From positions 62,001-126,000 of the forward strand of contig NZ_JOEM01000015.1 of NCBI RefSeq assembly GCF_000718135.1: a stretch of 64,000 bases of DNA, given 5' to 3'. This stretch comes from Streptomyces cyaneofuscatus (GTDB lineage Bacteria; Actinomycetota; Actinomycetes; Streptomycetales; Streptomycetaceae). Position numbers and translations under genes: made by a program. This document shows, one piece after another, positions 15,905 through 24,586 of this stretch (its first letter is position 1; every line of letters begins with the position of its first letter). The notes under the pieces were generated by a model. It saw only the letters and a program-made list of their open reading frames with translations, searched no databases and had not been told where the DNA came from.

Positions 15905-16369
15905 TCACCCTCCTTCGCGGTCGTCCTGGGCGGCGGCTCCGGCCGCCTCGTGCATCGCCAGCTCCAGCAACGCCGCGTCCGTGAGGGTCCCCGAACCGTC
16001 CGGCGGGATCAGCCAGCGCACTCCCCCGGCCGCCCGGCCCGGATGGGGAACGACGATCCAGGTGCCGGGGCCCGCGCCCCGGATGCCGGTGCCGAGCCAG
16101 CGGGACGCCGTGCCCGGCGGGACGAAGAAGCCCATGCGCGACTCGCCGAAGTCGGCGAGGACCGGGCCGGGCCGGTCGATGAGGCGGGTGAGCACGTCGA
16201 GCGTCGGATAGCCGAGCTCACCGGGGAGGATCAGCACGTCCCAGCGCCTGCCGGCGGGAAGAAGAGCGATCCCCTGCGGGTTGCGCTCCCATTCCCACCG
16301 GCAGGCGCCGGGGTCCGGTGCCACCGATGTGAGCCACTCGATCGCGGCTTTCATTTCCGGTCCCGTCAT
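15905..16369 (-). CDS. conserved small protein, function unknown
   Basis: A 154-residue soluble protein with a sensible, well-biased coding frame. It has no signal peptide or membrane segment. It is Trp-rich (CRWEWERNPQG, GTWIVVPHPG) with alternating strands, and ends in an Ala/Glu/Asp-rich helix and a charged tail (AAQDDREGG). The start ATG at 16369 lies 9-15 nt after a GGGAGG. The body loosely recalls the N-terminal part of bifunctional primase/polymerase-like proteins of Streptomyces, but I see no catalytic motif and would not assign it. It is flanked by the chitinase promoter and the end of the FAD oxidase gene on the same strand. Confidence 0.65.
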   Translation of the reverse strand: MTGPEMKAAIEWLTSVAPDPGACRWEWERNPQGIALLPAGRRWDVLILPGELGYPTLDVLTRLIDRPGPVLADFGESRMGFFVPPGTASRWLGTGIRGAGPGTWIVVPHPGRAAGGVRWLIPPDGSGTLTDAALLELAMHEAAGAAAQDDREGG

Positions 16370-16505
16370 GACCAGCCTCCCGTTGACGTGAACACCGGCA
16401 GGGTTCTACCGGTGGGTACACGTGCGAGAGAGCGCTCGGCCCCGACTATGACGCGGGTTGGGACCATGAGTGGCCGTGACGTGAGTCACACTGTTGGACA
16501 GGGTG

Positions 16506-17921
16506 TCAGCTGTCGAAGCCGAGCCCCAGCTTGTCCATGGTCTTCAGCCAGAGATTGCGGTGCCCGCCGTTGCTGTCGGCCCGGGCGAGCGACCGCTTGG
16601 TGATCTCGATCCCGGCCCAGGCGAACGGCTCCGGCGGGAACGGCATCGGCTTCGAGCGGACCATTTCCAGGCGGGTCCGCTCGGTCTCCTCGCCGGCGAG
16701 CAGATCGAGCATCACATCGGCCCCGAAACGCGTGGAGCCGACGCCGAGACCCGTATATCCGGCGGCGTACGCGACCCTTCCCTGATGGGCCGTCCCGAAG
16801 AATGCCGTGAAGCGGGAACAGGTGTCGATCGCGCCGCCCCAGGCATGCGAGAAATTCAGCCCGGAAAGCTGCGGGAAACAGTCGAAGAACTGCTCCGCGA
16901 GTTTCAGGAACGTCTCCGGACGCTGGTCCAGATCGGCGCTGAGACGGCCCCCGTACGGATAGATCGCGTCGTATCCGCCCCACAGGATCCGGTTGTCCGC
17001 GGAGAGCCGGAAGTAATGGAACTGGTTGGCGCTGTCGCCGAGTCCCTGGCGCCCCTTCCAGCCGATGGATTCCAGCTGCTGCGGGGTGAGCGGCTCGGTC
17101 ATCAGCGCGTAGTCGTAGACCGGCACGGTGTACGGGCGGACCCGCTTGACGAGCGACGGGAAGATGTTGGTGCCGAGCGCGACCCGGCGGGCGAAGACCC
17201 TCCCGTACGGCGTACGCACCGCCATCCCCGGGCCGGAGCGCACGAGGTCGAGGCCCCGGGTGTGCTCGTAGATCCGTACGCCCAGCTCCAGGCAGGCCCG
17301 CTTCAGGCCCCAGGCGAGCTTGGCCGGGTGCAGCATCGCGACGCCGTTCCGGTCCCAGAGGCCGCCGAGGAAGGTGGGCGAGTCGACCTCGGCGCGCAGG
17401 GCGTCGCGGTCCAGGAAGTCGACACCCGTGATGCCGAGCTTCACCAGCTCCTCCTGCCATTCCCGCAGCTCTTCGAGCTGGTGGGGCTCGGTGGCGACGT
17501 CGATCTCACCGGTCCGCTCGAACTCGCAGTCGATGCCGTAGCGGGCGACGGCGGCCTCGATGGCGTCGAGGTTCCGCTCCCCCAGCTCCTCCAGCTTCGC
17601 GATCTCGTCCGGCCACCGCTCCACGCCGTTGGCCAGGCCGTGGGTGAGGGAGGCGGCGCAGAAGCCGCCGTTGCGGCCCGAGGCGGCCCAGCCCACCTCG
17701 TGCCCCTCGATGAGGACGACGTCCCGGCCGGGGTCGCGCTCCTTGGCGATGAGCGCGGTCCACAGTCCGCTGTAGCCGCCGCCGATGACCAGAAGGTCGG
17801 CGTGCTCGTCGCCGGTGAGGGCGGGGAGCGCATCGGGTTTGGCCGGGTCGTCCAGCCAGTAGGAGACCGGCTTGGCGCCGGAGAGTGAATGGGCAGCGAT
17901 ACTCATGGCAGCTGGGGCCAT
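16506..17921 (-). CDS. FAD-dependent amine oxidoreductase (PuuB / DAO type)
   Basis: A 471-residue FAD enzyme of the D-amino-acid-oxidase-like (DAO) superfamily. The dinucleotide fold VIGGGYSGLWTALIAKERD begins near residue 45, with the acidic end of strand 2 in VVLIEGHEVGW. SGRNGGF is the flavin-contacting loop, and AAGYTGLGVGSTRFGADVMLDLL closes the domain. Architecture and context match gamma-glutamylputrescine oxidase PuuB, which makes an aldehyde, ammonia and hydrogen peroxide. ATG 17921 has GAAGGAG 9 nt upstream. It is the last gene of the ALDH-potDABC operon, 23 bp after potC. No glutamate-putrescine ligase (PuuA) gene is nearby, so the substrate may be a free polyamine or a product of a distant ligase. 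Confidence 0.88.
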   Translation of the reverse strand: MAPAAMSIAAHSLSGAKPVSYWLDDPAKPDALPALTGDEHADLLVIGGGYSGLWTALIAKERDPGRDVVLIEGHEVGWAASGRNGGFCAASLTHGLANGVERWPDEIAKLEELGERNLDAIEAAVARYGIDCEFERTGEIDVATEPHQLEELREWQEELVKLGITGVDFLDRDALRAEVDSPTFLGGLWDRNGVAMLHPAKLAWGLKRACLELGVRIYEHTRGLDLVRSGPGMAVRTPYGRVFARRVALGTNIFPSLVKRVRPYTVPVYDYALMTEPLTPQQLESIGWKGRQGLGDSANQFHYFRLSADNRILWGGYDAIYPYGGRLSADLDQRPETFLKLAEQFFDCFPQLSGLNFSHAWGGAIDTCSRFTAFFGTAHQGRVAYAAGYTGLGVGSTRFGADVMLDLLAGEETERTRLEMVRSKPMPFPPEPFAWAGIEITKRSLARADSNGGHRNLWLKTMDKLGLGFDS

Positions 17922-17944
17922 GGTTTCCAACTCCTTCGGGACTT

Positions 17945-18748
17945 TCAGTTTCGAGCGTTGCTCTTCCGCCGGCTCGCGATGAGCTGGCCGACGAGGACCA
18001 TCGTTACCGCAATGATGAACATGGCGGTGCCGATGACGTTGATCTGCACGGGCGTGCCGCGCTGCGCCGATCCCCAGACGAACATGGGGAAGGTGACGGT
18101 GGAGCCCGCGTTGAAATTCGTGATGATGAAATCGTCGAACGAGAGCGCGAAGGCGAGCAGGGCTCCCGCCGCGATTCCCGGGGCGGCGATGGGAAGGGTC
18201 ACCCGGACGAAAGTCTGCACGGGGCCCGCGTAAAGGTCGCGGGCGGCTTCCTCCAGTCTCGGATCCATCGACATCACGCGCGCCTTGACGGCCGTCACCA
18301 CGAAGCTGAGGCAGAACATGAGGTGCGCGATCAGCACGGTCCAGAAGCCGAGCTGGGCGCCCATGTTCAGGAAGAGCGTGAGCAGGGAGGCGGCCATGAC
18401 GACCTCGGGCATCGCCATCGGCAGGAAGATCAGCGAGCTGATCGCGCCGCGCGCCCGGAAGCGGTAGCGCACCAGCGCGAAGGCGACCGCCGTGCCGAGC
18501 GCGGTGGCCCCGAGCGTCGCCCAGAACGCGATCTGGAGCGAGAGCGAAAGGGATCCGCAGAGGTCGGCGACGCCGCAGGGGTCCTTCCAGGCGTCCAGCG
18601 AGAACCGCTGCCACGCGTAGTTGAAGCGCCCGTTGGGCTTGTTGAACGAGAACACCATCACGACGATGTTCGGCAGGATCATGTACGCGAGGGTCAGCAG
18701 ACCCGCGATGACGATCAGGTTCCGGCGTATCCAGCGCAGTACGGGCAT
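17945..18748 (-). CDS. polyamine-type ABC transporter permease (PotC-like)
   Basis: A 267-residue inner-membrane permease with six predicted helices. The cytoplasmic EAA loop appears as EEAARDLYAGPVQTFVRVTLP at about 166-186, the site that docks the ATPase. Spermidine/putrescine PotC proteins have this length and order. Its ATG shares one base with the stop codon of the preceding permease gene (TGATG), indicating translational coupling. Together with potB it forms the channel for the PotD-delivered substrate. Confidence 0.9.
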   Translation of the reverse strand: MPVLRWIRRNLIVIAGLLTLAYMILPNIVVMVFSFNKPNGRFNYAWQRFSLDAWKDPCGVADLCGSLSLSLQIAFWATLGATALGTAVAFALVRYRFRARGAISSLIFLPMAMPEVVMAASLLTLFLNMGAQLGFWTVLIAHLMFCLSFVVTAVKARVMSMDPRLEEAARDLYAGPVQTFVRVTLPIAAPGIAAGALLAFALSFDDFIITNFNAGSTVTFPMFVWGSAQRGTPVQINVIGTAMFIIAVTMVLVGQLIASRRKSNARN

Positions 18749-19689
18749 CAGACCAGGTCCTCCGTCCCGGAGCGGCGGATGTAGAAGGTGACCATCAGCA
18801 GGACGATCGCCATGAGGATGAACGAGAGCGCGGCGGCCGTCGGATAGTCCAGGACCCGCAGGAACTGGCTCTGGATGACGCTGCCGACCATCTTGGTGTC
18901 GGTGGAGCCCAACAGCTCGGCGTTGACGTAGTCGCCGCTGGCCGGGATGAAGGTCAGCAGGGTGCCGGAGACGACGCCGGGCATGGAGAGCGGGAACGTC
19001 ACCTTGCGGAAGGTGGTGGCGGGGGTGGCGTAGAGGTCGCCCGCCGCCTCGTGCAGCCGGCCGTCGATCCGCTCCAGCGAGGTGTAGAGCGGCAGGATCA
19101 TGAACGGCAGGAAGTTGTACGTCAGACCGCAGACGACGGCCATCGGGGTGGCGAGGACCCGGTTGGACTCGGTCCAGCCGAGCCAGCTGGTGACGTCCAG
19201 GACGTGCAGGGTGTTGAGCACGTCCACGACCGCGCCGCCGTCGGCGAGGATCGTCTTCCAGGCCAGCGTACGGATGAGGAAGCTGGTGAAGAACGGGGCG
19301 ATGACCAGCACCAGCACCAGGTTGCGCCAGCGGCCCGCCTTGAAGGCGATGAGGTAGGCGAGCGGGTAGCCGAGCAGCAGGCACAGGATCGTGGCGGTGC
19401 CCGCGTACAGCAGGGACCGGATGAACTGCGGGTAGTAGTCGCGCAGCGCGTCCACGTACGTCTGGAAGTGCCAGGTGACCTCGAAGCCCTGCTCCAGGGA
19501 GCCGGTCTGTACGGAGGTGGAGGCCTGGTAGACCAGCGGCAGCGCGAAGAAGACGAGCAGCCACAGGATGCCGGGGAGCAGCAGCCAGTACGGGATGAGC
19601 CGTTTACGGGTGGAGGGCTTGCGGAGCGTGAGCTTCCGGGGCTCCTCGGGCTGGGCGGGGGGCGCGGGCGGCGCTTCGGTGAGGCTCAC
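18748..19689 (-). CDS. polyamine-type ABC transporter permease (PotB-like)
   Basis: A 313-residue permease with an Ala/Pro/Glu-rich cytoplasmic leader of about 30 residues. Six helices begin at LIPYWLLLPGILWLLVFF. The EAA loop is HEAAGDLYATPATTFRKVTFP, at about 215-235. GTG start at 19689 overlaps the end of the ATPase gene by 4 nt. It pairs with the PotC-like permease in one importer. Confidence 0.9.
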   Translation of the reverse strand: MSLTEAPPAPPAQPEEPRKLTLRKPSTRKRLIPYWLLLPGILWLLVFFALPLVYQASTSVQTGSLEQGFEVTWHFQTYVDALRDYYPQFIRSLLYAGTATILCLLLGYPLAYLIAFKAGRWRNLVLVLVIAPFFTSFLIRTLAWKTILADGGAVVDVLNTLHVLDVTSWLGWTESNRVLATPMAVVCGLTYNFLPFMILPLYTSLERIDGRLHEAAGDLYATPATTFRKVTFPLSMPGVVSGTLLTFIPASGDYVNAELLGSTDTKMVGSVIQSQFLRVLDYPTAAALSFILMAIVLLMVTFYIRRSGTEDLV

Positions 19690-20837
19690 TCCGCGTCCTC
19701 CACGCTGGTGGCGCCCGCGTCGATGTCCTGGGCGGCGTCGAGGCCGAAGGTGTGGGCCGGGTTCCAGTGCAGGACGACCTCGGCGCCGGGGGTGAGCCGG
19801 GAGTCGCGCTCGATGTTCTGCTCGTACACCTGGAGGGCCGTTCCGGCCGGGCTCTCGACGACGTACTGCGTGGAGACGCCGATGAAGCTGGAGTCGGTGA
19901 TGCGGCCGGTGACGCGGTTGCAGCCTGCGGCGATGTCATCGGCGTCGTCCGCGTGGGCCAGGGATATCTTCTCGGGCCGGATGCCGAGGAGGAGCCGGCC
20001 GCCGCTGGTGGTCGGCGCCGAACATCGCTCGCGGGGCAGCGTGAGCTTGCCGCCACCCGCGGCGACCACCAGGTCCTCGCCGGTCGACACGATCTCGCCC
20101 GCGATGAGGTTGGAGGTGCCGAGGAAGTTGGCGACGAAGGTGGTGCGCGGGTTCTCGTAGAGGTCGGCGGGGGCGCCGAGCTGCTCGACGCGGCCCCCGT
20201 TCATCACCGCGACGGTGTCGGCCATGGTCATGGCCTCCTCCTGGTCGTGGGTGACGTGAACGAAGGTGATGCCGACCTCGGTCTGGATCCGCTTGAGCTC
20301 CAGCTGCATCTGGCGGCGCAGCTTGAGGTCGAGGGCGCCGAGCGGTTCGTCCAGCAGCAGGACCTGCGGGTGGTTGATGAGCGCGCGGGCGACGGCGACG
20401 CGCTGCTGCTGGCCACCGGAGAGCTGGTGCGGTTTGCGGCGGGCGAAGTCGCCGAGCTGGACCAGCTCCAGCATGTCGTCGACCTGCTTCTTCACCGACT
20501 TGATGCCGCGCCGGCGCAGCCCGAAGGCGACGTTCTCGGTGATGTCCAGGTGCGGGAAGAGCGCATAGCTCTGGAAGACGGTGTTGACCGGCCGCTTGTA
20601 CGGGGGCAGGTCGGTGATGTCCTTGCCGCCGAGGTAGACCGTGCCGGTGGTGGCCTCCTCCAGCCCCGCGATCATCCGCAGGGTGGTGGTCTTGCCACAG
20701 CCGGAGGCGCCGAGCAGGGCGAAGAAGGAGCCCTGGGGGACGGTCAGGTCGAGCGGCTGTACGGCGGTGAAGGAGCCGTAGGTCTTGCTGATCCCGACGA
20801 GGCGGACATCGCCGCCCGCGGTCTGCTGCTGTGTCAT
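19686..20837 (-). CDS. polyamine-type ABC transporter ATPase (PotA-like)
   Basis: A 383-residue ATPase subunit. All nucleotide-binding motifs are intact: Walker A GASGCGKT at 43-50, a Q-loop (VFQSYALFPHL), signature LSGGQ at 139-143, Walker B VLLLDEP at 159-165 with Glu164, and the switch histidine in VTHDQEEA. The C-terminal TOBE/OB region (LLLGIRPEKISL) is typical of PotA/CysA-type regulated importers. It drives uptake through the PotB/PotC pair. Encoded 74 bp after potD and overlapping potB by 4 nt. Confidence 0.93.
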   Translation of the reverse strand: MTQQQTAGGDVRLVGISKTYGSFTAVQPLDLTVPQGSFFALLGASGCGKTTTLRMIAGLEEATTGTVYLGGKDITDLPPYKRPVNTVFQSYALFPHLDITENVAFGLRRRGIKSVKKQVDDMLELVQLGDFARRKPHQLSGGQQQRVAVARALINHPQVLLLDEPLGALDLKLRRQMQLELKRIQTEVGITFVHVTHDQEEAMTMADTVAVMNGGRVEQLGAPADLYENPRTTFVANFLGTSNLIAGEIVSTGEDLVVAAGGGKLTLPRERCSAPTTSGGRLLLGIRPEKISLAHADDADDIAAGCNRVTGRITDSSFIGVSTQYVVESPAGTALQVYEQNIERDSRLTPGAEVVLHWNPAHTFGLDAAQDIDAGATSVEDAE

Positions 20838-20911
20838 GGGTCGCGGTCCCAGTGTGTTCGGGGGAGTTCGGGGAAGGGGGTGACCTGGCGTCGTACCGGT
20901 GAGGTGCCTGG

Positions 20912-22159
20912 TCAGGCGCCGATGAGTTTGGCGAACTTCTCTTCGTACGCCGTCTCTTCCTCCGTGCTCAGGGAGCGGAAGGAGCGGGACTTCGCCGCCA
21001 TCTCCCGGTCGGGGAGGATCAGCGTGTTGGAGGCCATCGACTCGTCGATCTTGGCGAGTTCGTCGCGTACGCCGTCGACCGGGCAGACGTAGTTGATGTA
21101 CGCGGCGAGCTGGGCGGCGACCGGCGGCTCGTAGTAGTAGTCGATGAGCTTCTCGGCGTTGGTCTTGTGCCGGGCCTGCGCGGGGACCAGGAGGTTGTCG
21201 CTGGAGGTGATGTAACCGGCGGCCGGGATCGCGAACTTGATGTCCGGGTTGTCGGCCTGGAGCTGGATGATGTCCCCGGCCCAGCCGACGCAGGCGGCGA
21301 TGTCGCCCTTGCTGAGGTCGGCGGTGTAGTCGTTGCCGGTGAAGCGGCGGATCTGCTTCTTGTCGACGGCCTTCTGGAGCCGGCCGATCGCCCCGTCGAA
21401 GTCGGCGTCGGTGAACTTCCCCGGGTCCTTGCCCTGGTCGAGGAGGGTCATGCCGATGGTGTCGCGCATCTCGGAGAGGAAGGAGACCCGGCCCTTGAGC
21501 TTCGGGTCGTCGAGGAGCTGGGTGACCGAGTCGACCTTCCGGCCGCCGGTCGCCTTCGCGTTGTACGCGATGACCGTGGGGATGCCGGTCCAGGGGTAGG
21601 AGTAGGCGCGGCCGGGGTCCCAGTCAGGGGTGCGGAACTGGGCGGAGACGTTGGCGAAGGCGTGGGGCAGGTTCGAGGGGTCGAGCTTCTGCGCCCAGCC
21701 GAGCCGGATGATGCGGGCGGCCAGCCAGTCGGTGACGCAGATGAGGTCGCGTCCGGTGTTCTGGCCGGCGGCGAGCTGCGGTTTGATCTTCCCGAAGAAC
21801 TCGACGTTGTCGTTGATGTCCTCGGTGTACTTGACCCTGATCCCGGTGCGCTTGGTGAACGCCTCCAGGGTGGGCCGGCTCTTCTCGTCGTTGCTGACGT
21901 CCATGTACTCGGTCCAGTTGGAGAAGGTGAGTTCCTTCTCCTTGGCCGAGTGGTCGTCGGCGGCGGCCGCTCCCTCGGCGCGTCCGGCGGGCGGGATGCC
22001 GCAGGCGCCGAGGGTGGCTATCCCGCCCAGTGCGAGGGCGCCCATACCGGAGGCGCGCAGCAGGGAGCGGCGGGTGAGGGCTCCCCTGCCGCTGGTCAGG
22101 GAACGCTTCATGGCCGCCAGCTGGACCGGCGAGAGGCGCTCGGGCTCGTAACTCTCCAT
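20912..22159 (-). CDS. polyamine-binding lipoprotein (PotD-like), main operon
   Basis: A 415-residue extracytoplasmic binding protein. The N-terminus has a twin-arginine segment (LTRRSLLRA, Arg30-Arg31), a hydrophobic stretch and a lipobox ending LGAC with lipid-carrying Cys53. This suggests Tat export and membrane anchoring. The mature part has the PotD fold with LTFSNWTEYMD, where an early Trp and Asp in PotD proteins contact the polyamine, and RDLICVTDWLAAR. ATG 22159 lies 73 bp after the aldehyde dehydrogenase stop. A second PotD-like protein is encoded at 28.7-29.9 kb without its own permeases. Confidence 0.9.
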   Translation of the reverse strand: MESYEPERLSPVQLAAMKRSLTSGRGALTRRSLLRASGMGALALGGIATLGACGIPPAGRAEGAAAADDHSAKEKELTFSNWTEYMDVSNDEKSRPTLEAFTKRTGIRVKYTEDINDNVEFFGKIKPQLAAGQNTGRDLICVTDWLAARIIRLGWAQKLDPSNLPHAFANVSAQFRTPDWDPGRAYSYPWTGIPTVIAYNAKATGGRKVDSVTQLLDDPKLKGRVSFLSEMRDTIGMTLLDQGKDPGKFTDADFDGAIGRLQKAVDKKQIRRFTGNDYTADLSKGDIAACVGWAGDIIQLQADNPDIKFAIPAAGYITSSDNLLVPAQARHKTNAEKLIDYYYEPPVAAQLAAYINYVCPVDGVRDELAKIDESMASNTLILPDREMAAKSRSFRSLSTEEETAYEEKFAKLIGA

Positions 22160-22232
22160 ACGCTGTTGCCCTTTCGGGTGGGAGGCCGCTGGGGCCTGTC
22201 GTCGCGGACAGGCCCCGGTCGCGCGGCTGCTG

Positions 22233-23747
22233 CTATCGGTCCCCGAAGATCGTGCGGTGCCAGTCCTTCCGGGCGACCGCGGTGTTGTCGTACATGACGT
22301 GCTTGACCTGCGTGTACTCCTCGAAGGAGTACGCCGACATGTCCTTGCCGAAGCCGCTGGCCTTGTATCCGCCGTGCGGCATCTCGGAGAGGATCGGGAT
22401 GTGGTCGTTCACCCACACACAGCCCGCCTGGATCTCGCGGGTGGCGCGGTTCGCGCGGTACAGGTCGCGGGTCCAGGCGGAGGCGGCCAGTCCGTACGGG
22501 GTGTCGTTGGCGAGGGCGATGCCCTCGTCGTCGGTGTCGAAGGGGAGGACCACCAGGACCGGGCCGAAGATCTCCGACTGGACGATCTCGCTGTCCTGGG
22601 CGGCGCCCGCGACGAGGGTGGGCCGGTAGTACGCGCCGTCCGCGAGGTCTCCGCCGGGGGCCTCGCCGCCGGTGACGACCTGGGCGTAGCCGCGGGCCCG
22701 CTCGACGAAGGCGGCGACGCGGTCGCGCTGGGCGTGGCTGATGAGGGGGCCGAGGTCGGTGGCCGCGTCGAAGGGGTCGCCGAGGCGGACGGTCTCCATG
22801 AGGGCGGCGACGTCGCGGACGAAGGCGTCGTAGAGGGGACGCTGGACGTAGGCGCGGGTGGCGGCGGTGCAGTCCTGGCCGGTGTTGATGAGCGATCCGG
22901 CGACCGCGCCCTGGACGGCGGCCTCCAGGTCGGCGTCGTCGAAGACCACGAAGGGGGCCTTGCCGCCGAGCTCCAGGTGGAGCCGCTTGACAGTGGCGGT
23001 GGCGATCTCCGCGACCCGCTTGCCGACGGCGGTGGAGCCGGTGAAGGAGGTCATCACGACGTCCGGGTGGCCGACGAGGTGTTCACCCGCCTCCTTGCCC
23101 GCGCCGGTGACGATGTTGATGACGCCGTCGGGGATGCCCGCCTCGGTGGCGGCCTGGGCGAACATCAGCGAGGTCAGCGGGGTCAGCTCGGCGGGCTTGA
23201 GGACGATGGTGTTGCCCGCGGCGACGGCCGGAAGGACCTTCCAGGCGGCCATCTGGAGCGGATAGTTCCAGGGGGCGATGGAGCCGACGACACCGATCGC
23301 CTCGCGCCGTACGTACGAGGTGTGGTCGCCGTCGTACTCGGCGGCGGCCTTGCCCTCCAGGTGGCGGGCGGCGCCCGCGAAGAAGGCGGCGTTGTCGACG
23401 GTGCCGGGCACGTCGAACTCGGTGGAGAGCTTGATGGGCTTGCCGCACTGGAGGGACTCGGCGTACGCGAAGTCGTCGGCCTGCTCGGCGAGGACGGCGG
23501 CGAACCGGTGCAGGGCCTCGGAGCGCTCGCCGGGGGTGGCGGCCGACCAGCCGGGGAAGGCTGCCCTGGCTGCGGCGACGGCCGCGTCCACGTCGTCGGT
23601 GCCCGCCAGCTCGTACCGCAGGACGCTCTCGCCGGTCGCGGGGTTCACCACGTCGTGGTGGCGGCCGGACGTGCCCGTGAGCAGCTTGCCGCCGATGTAC
23701 TGCGCACCTTCCGCGAAGCGGTCCTGAACCTGGAAGCCGTTGCTCAT
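22233..23747 (-). CDS. aminobutyraldehyde / betaine-aldehyde-type dehydrogenase (operon leader)
   Basis: A 504-residue aldehyde dehydrogenase. Active site: Asn161 in APWNYP, Lys184 in LKPAELTP, Glu259 in LELGGKAP and Cys293 in NTGQDC. GQDC and WNYP are typical of gamma-aminobutyraldehyde and betaine aldehyde dehydrogenases. It would oxidise 4-aminobutanal from putrescine to GABA with NAD+. ATG at 23747 is preceded by GGAGGAG; the open frame extends further upstream without coding character. It opens the operon ALDH-potD-potA-potB-potC-oxidase, so uptake and first catabolic steps share one transcript. A CAACAA/TTGTTG dyad lies 91-111 bp upstream. Confidence 0.92.
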   Translation of the reverse strand: MSNGFQVQDRFAEGAQYIGGKLLTGTSGRHHDVVNPATGESVLRYELAGTDDVDAAVAAARAAFPGWSAATPGERSEALHRFAAVLAEQADDFAYAESLQCGKPIKLSTEFDVPGTVDNAAFFAGAARHLEGKAAAEYDGDHTSYVRREAIGVVGSIAPWNYPLQMAAWKVLPAVAAGNTIVLKPAELTPLTSLMFAQAATEAGIPDGVINIVTGAGKEAGEHLVGHPDVVMTSFTGSTAVGKRVAEIATATVKRLHLELGGKAPFVVFDDADLEAAVQGAVAGSLINTGQDCTAATRAYVQRPLYDAFVRDVAALMETVRLGDPFDAATDLGPLISHAQRDRVAAFVERARGYAQVVTGGEAPGGDLADGAYYRPTLVAGAAQDSEIVQSEIFGPVLVVLPFDTDDEGIALANDTPYGLAASAWTRDLYRANRATREIQAGCVWVNDHIPILSEMPHGGYKASGFGKDMSAYSFEEYTQVKHVMYDNTAVARKDWHRTIFGDR

Positions 23748-23837
23748 GACGCTCTCCTCCGCCGCTGTACCCGCTGAGCGGGGTCGGCGTAGCCTCTTCG
23801 TGAATTGAGTGCCGATCCTGACAGAGGGGTCCAGGCC

Positions 23838-23858
23838 CAACAAGTGATTCCGTTGTTG
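23838..23858. promoter_or_regulatory. CAACAA-N9-TTGTTG dyad before the polyamine operon
   Basis: A perfect 6+6 inverted repeat with a 9-bp centre, in the 207-bp gap between the operon and the divergent NADAR gene. The local sequence is AT-richer than its surroundings. The size fits an Lrp/AsnC or GntR operator; the Lrp gene at 31.6 kb is a candidate partner, by inference. Confidence 0.4.
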
Positions 23859-23954
23859 CCTTTTGGTTACGCGACGGAATCTGTCGACCATGTGTCGTGT
23901 CGGTGCGGAAATCCCCGTACGGAGTGTCAGTGGCGGATGCCACACTCACATGCC

Positions 23955-24503
23955 ATGGGACCGATCGATGAGCTTGTGGCGGACGTGGCGCGGGGCAAGC
24001 GGGTGAAGTATCTGCCGTTCTGGGGCCACCGCCCGCGCCCGGACGGCCGGCTGGGGCCGAGCTGCCTGAGCCAGTGGTGGCCCTCGCCCTTCACGGTGGA
24101 CGGGGTCACGTACGCGAGCGCGGAGCACTGGATGATGGCCGGCAAGGCCCGCCTCTTCGGCGATACGGAGGCGGAGCGGGCGGCCGTTGCGGCGAGCAGC
24201 CCGGCGGCGGCGAAGAAGGCGGGGCGGCTGGTGCGCGGCTTCGACGAGGACCTGTGGATACGGGAGCGGTTCGCCCTGGTCGTGGAGGGCTCCACGCACA
24301 AGTTCGGGCAGAGCCCTGAGCTGGCCGGCTATCTGCTGGGCACGGGTGACCGGGTGCTGGTGGAGGCGTCCCCGCTGGACCGGATCTGGGGCATCGGGCT
24401 GGCGGCGGACGACGAGCGGGTGGAGCGGCCGCAGGAGTGGCGGGGGCTGAATCTGCTGGGGTTCGCGCTGATGGAGGCGCGGGCGCGGCTGCGGGCCTCG
24501 TAG
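23955..24503 (+). CDS. NADAR (YbiA-like) family protein
   Basis: A 182-residue NADAR-domain protein. Motifs typical of the family are LPFWGH near the start, SQWWPSPFTVDGVTYASAEHWMMAGKARLF in the middle (quoted in two parts: SQWWPSPF and SAEHWMMAGKARLFGD) and GIGLAADD plus WRGLNLLGFALM at the end. E. coli YbiA-type relatives hydrolyse N-glycosidic bonds of unstable riboflavin intermediates, and some members act in NAD/ADP-ribose biology. I use ATG 23955 because family similarity starts there; an upstream frame codes for no recognisable sequence. The gene ends at a strong bidirectional terminator. Confidence 0.85.
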   Translation: MGPIDELVADVARGKRVKYLPFWGHRPRPDGRLGPSCLSQWWPSPFTVDGVTYASAEHWMMAGKARLFGDTEAERAAVAASSPAAAKKAGRLVRGFDEDLWIRERFALVVEGSTHKFGQSPELAGYLLGTGDRVLVEASPLDRIWGIGLAADDERVERPQEWRGLNLLGFALMEARARLRAS

Positions 24504-24519
24504 CCGGCGGGTACGACAG

Positions 24520-24566
24520 CGCCGCCCGGTCCGGCGGGGAGTGGTTCCCTGCCGGACCGGGCGGCG
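24520..24566. terminator. bidirectional terminator between convergent genes
   Basis: CGCCGCCCGGTCCGGC (24520-24535) pairs with GCCGGACCGGGCGGCG (24551-24566), a perfect 16-bp stem. Inner bases GGGGA/TCCCT extend it to about 21 bp with a 5-nt loop. It sits between the NADAR gene and the convergent DUF4190 gene and should stop both transcripts. Confidence 0.9.
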
Positions 24567-24586
24567 GATGCGGTACGTCCCCGGGG

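Noticed and set aside
16506..18614. Single minus-strand ORF joining the FAD oxidase to sequence inside potC
   Set aside because: The frame is only open by chance; potC is read in another frame, and GAAGGAG before ATG 17921 marks the real oxidase start.
22257..23777. Long plus-strand ORF (about 500 codons) opposite the aldehyde dehydrogenase
   Set aside because: Antisense shadow caused by third-position G/C bias; the product is Gly/Val/Asp-rich without domains, while the minus frame has a full active site and ribosome-binding site.
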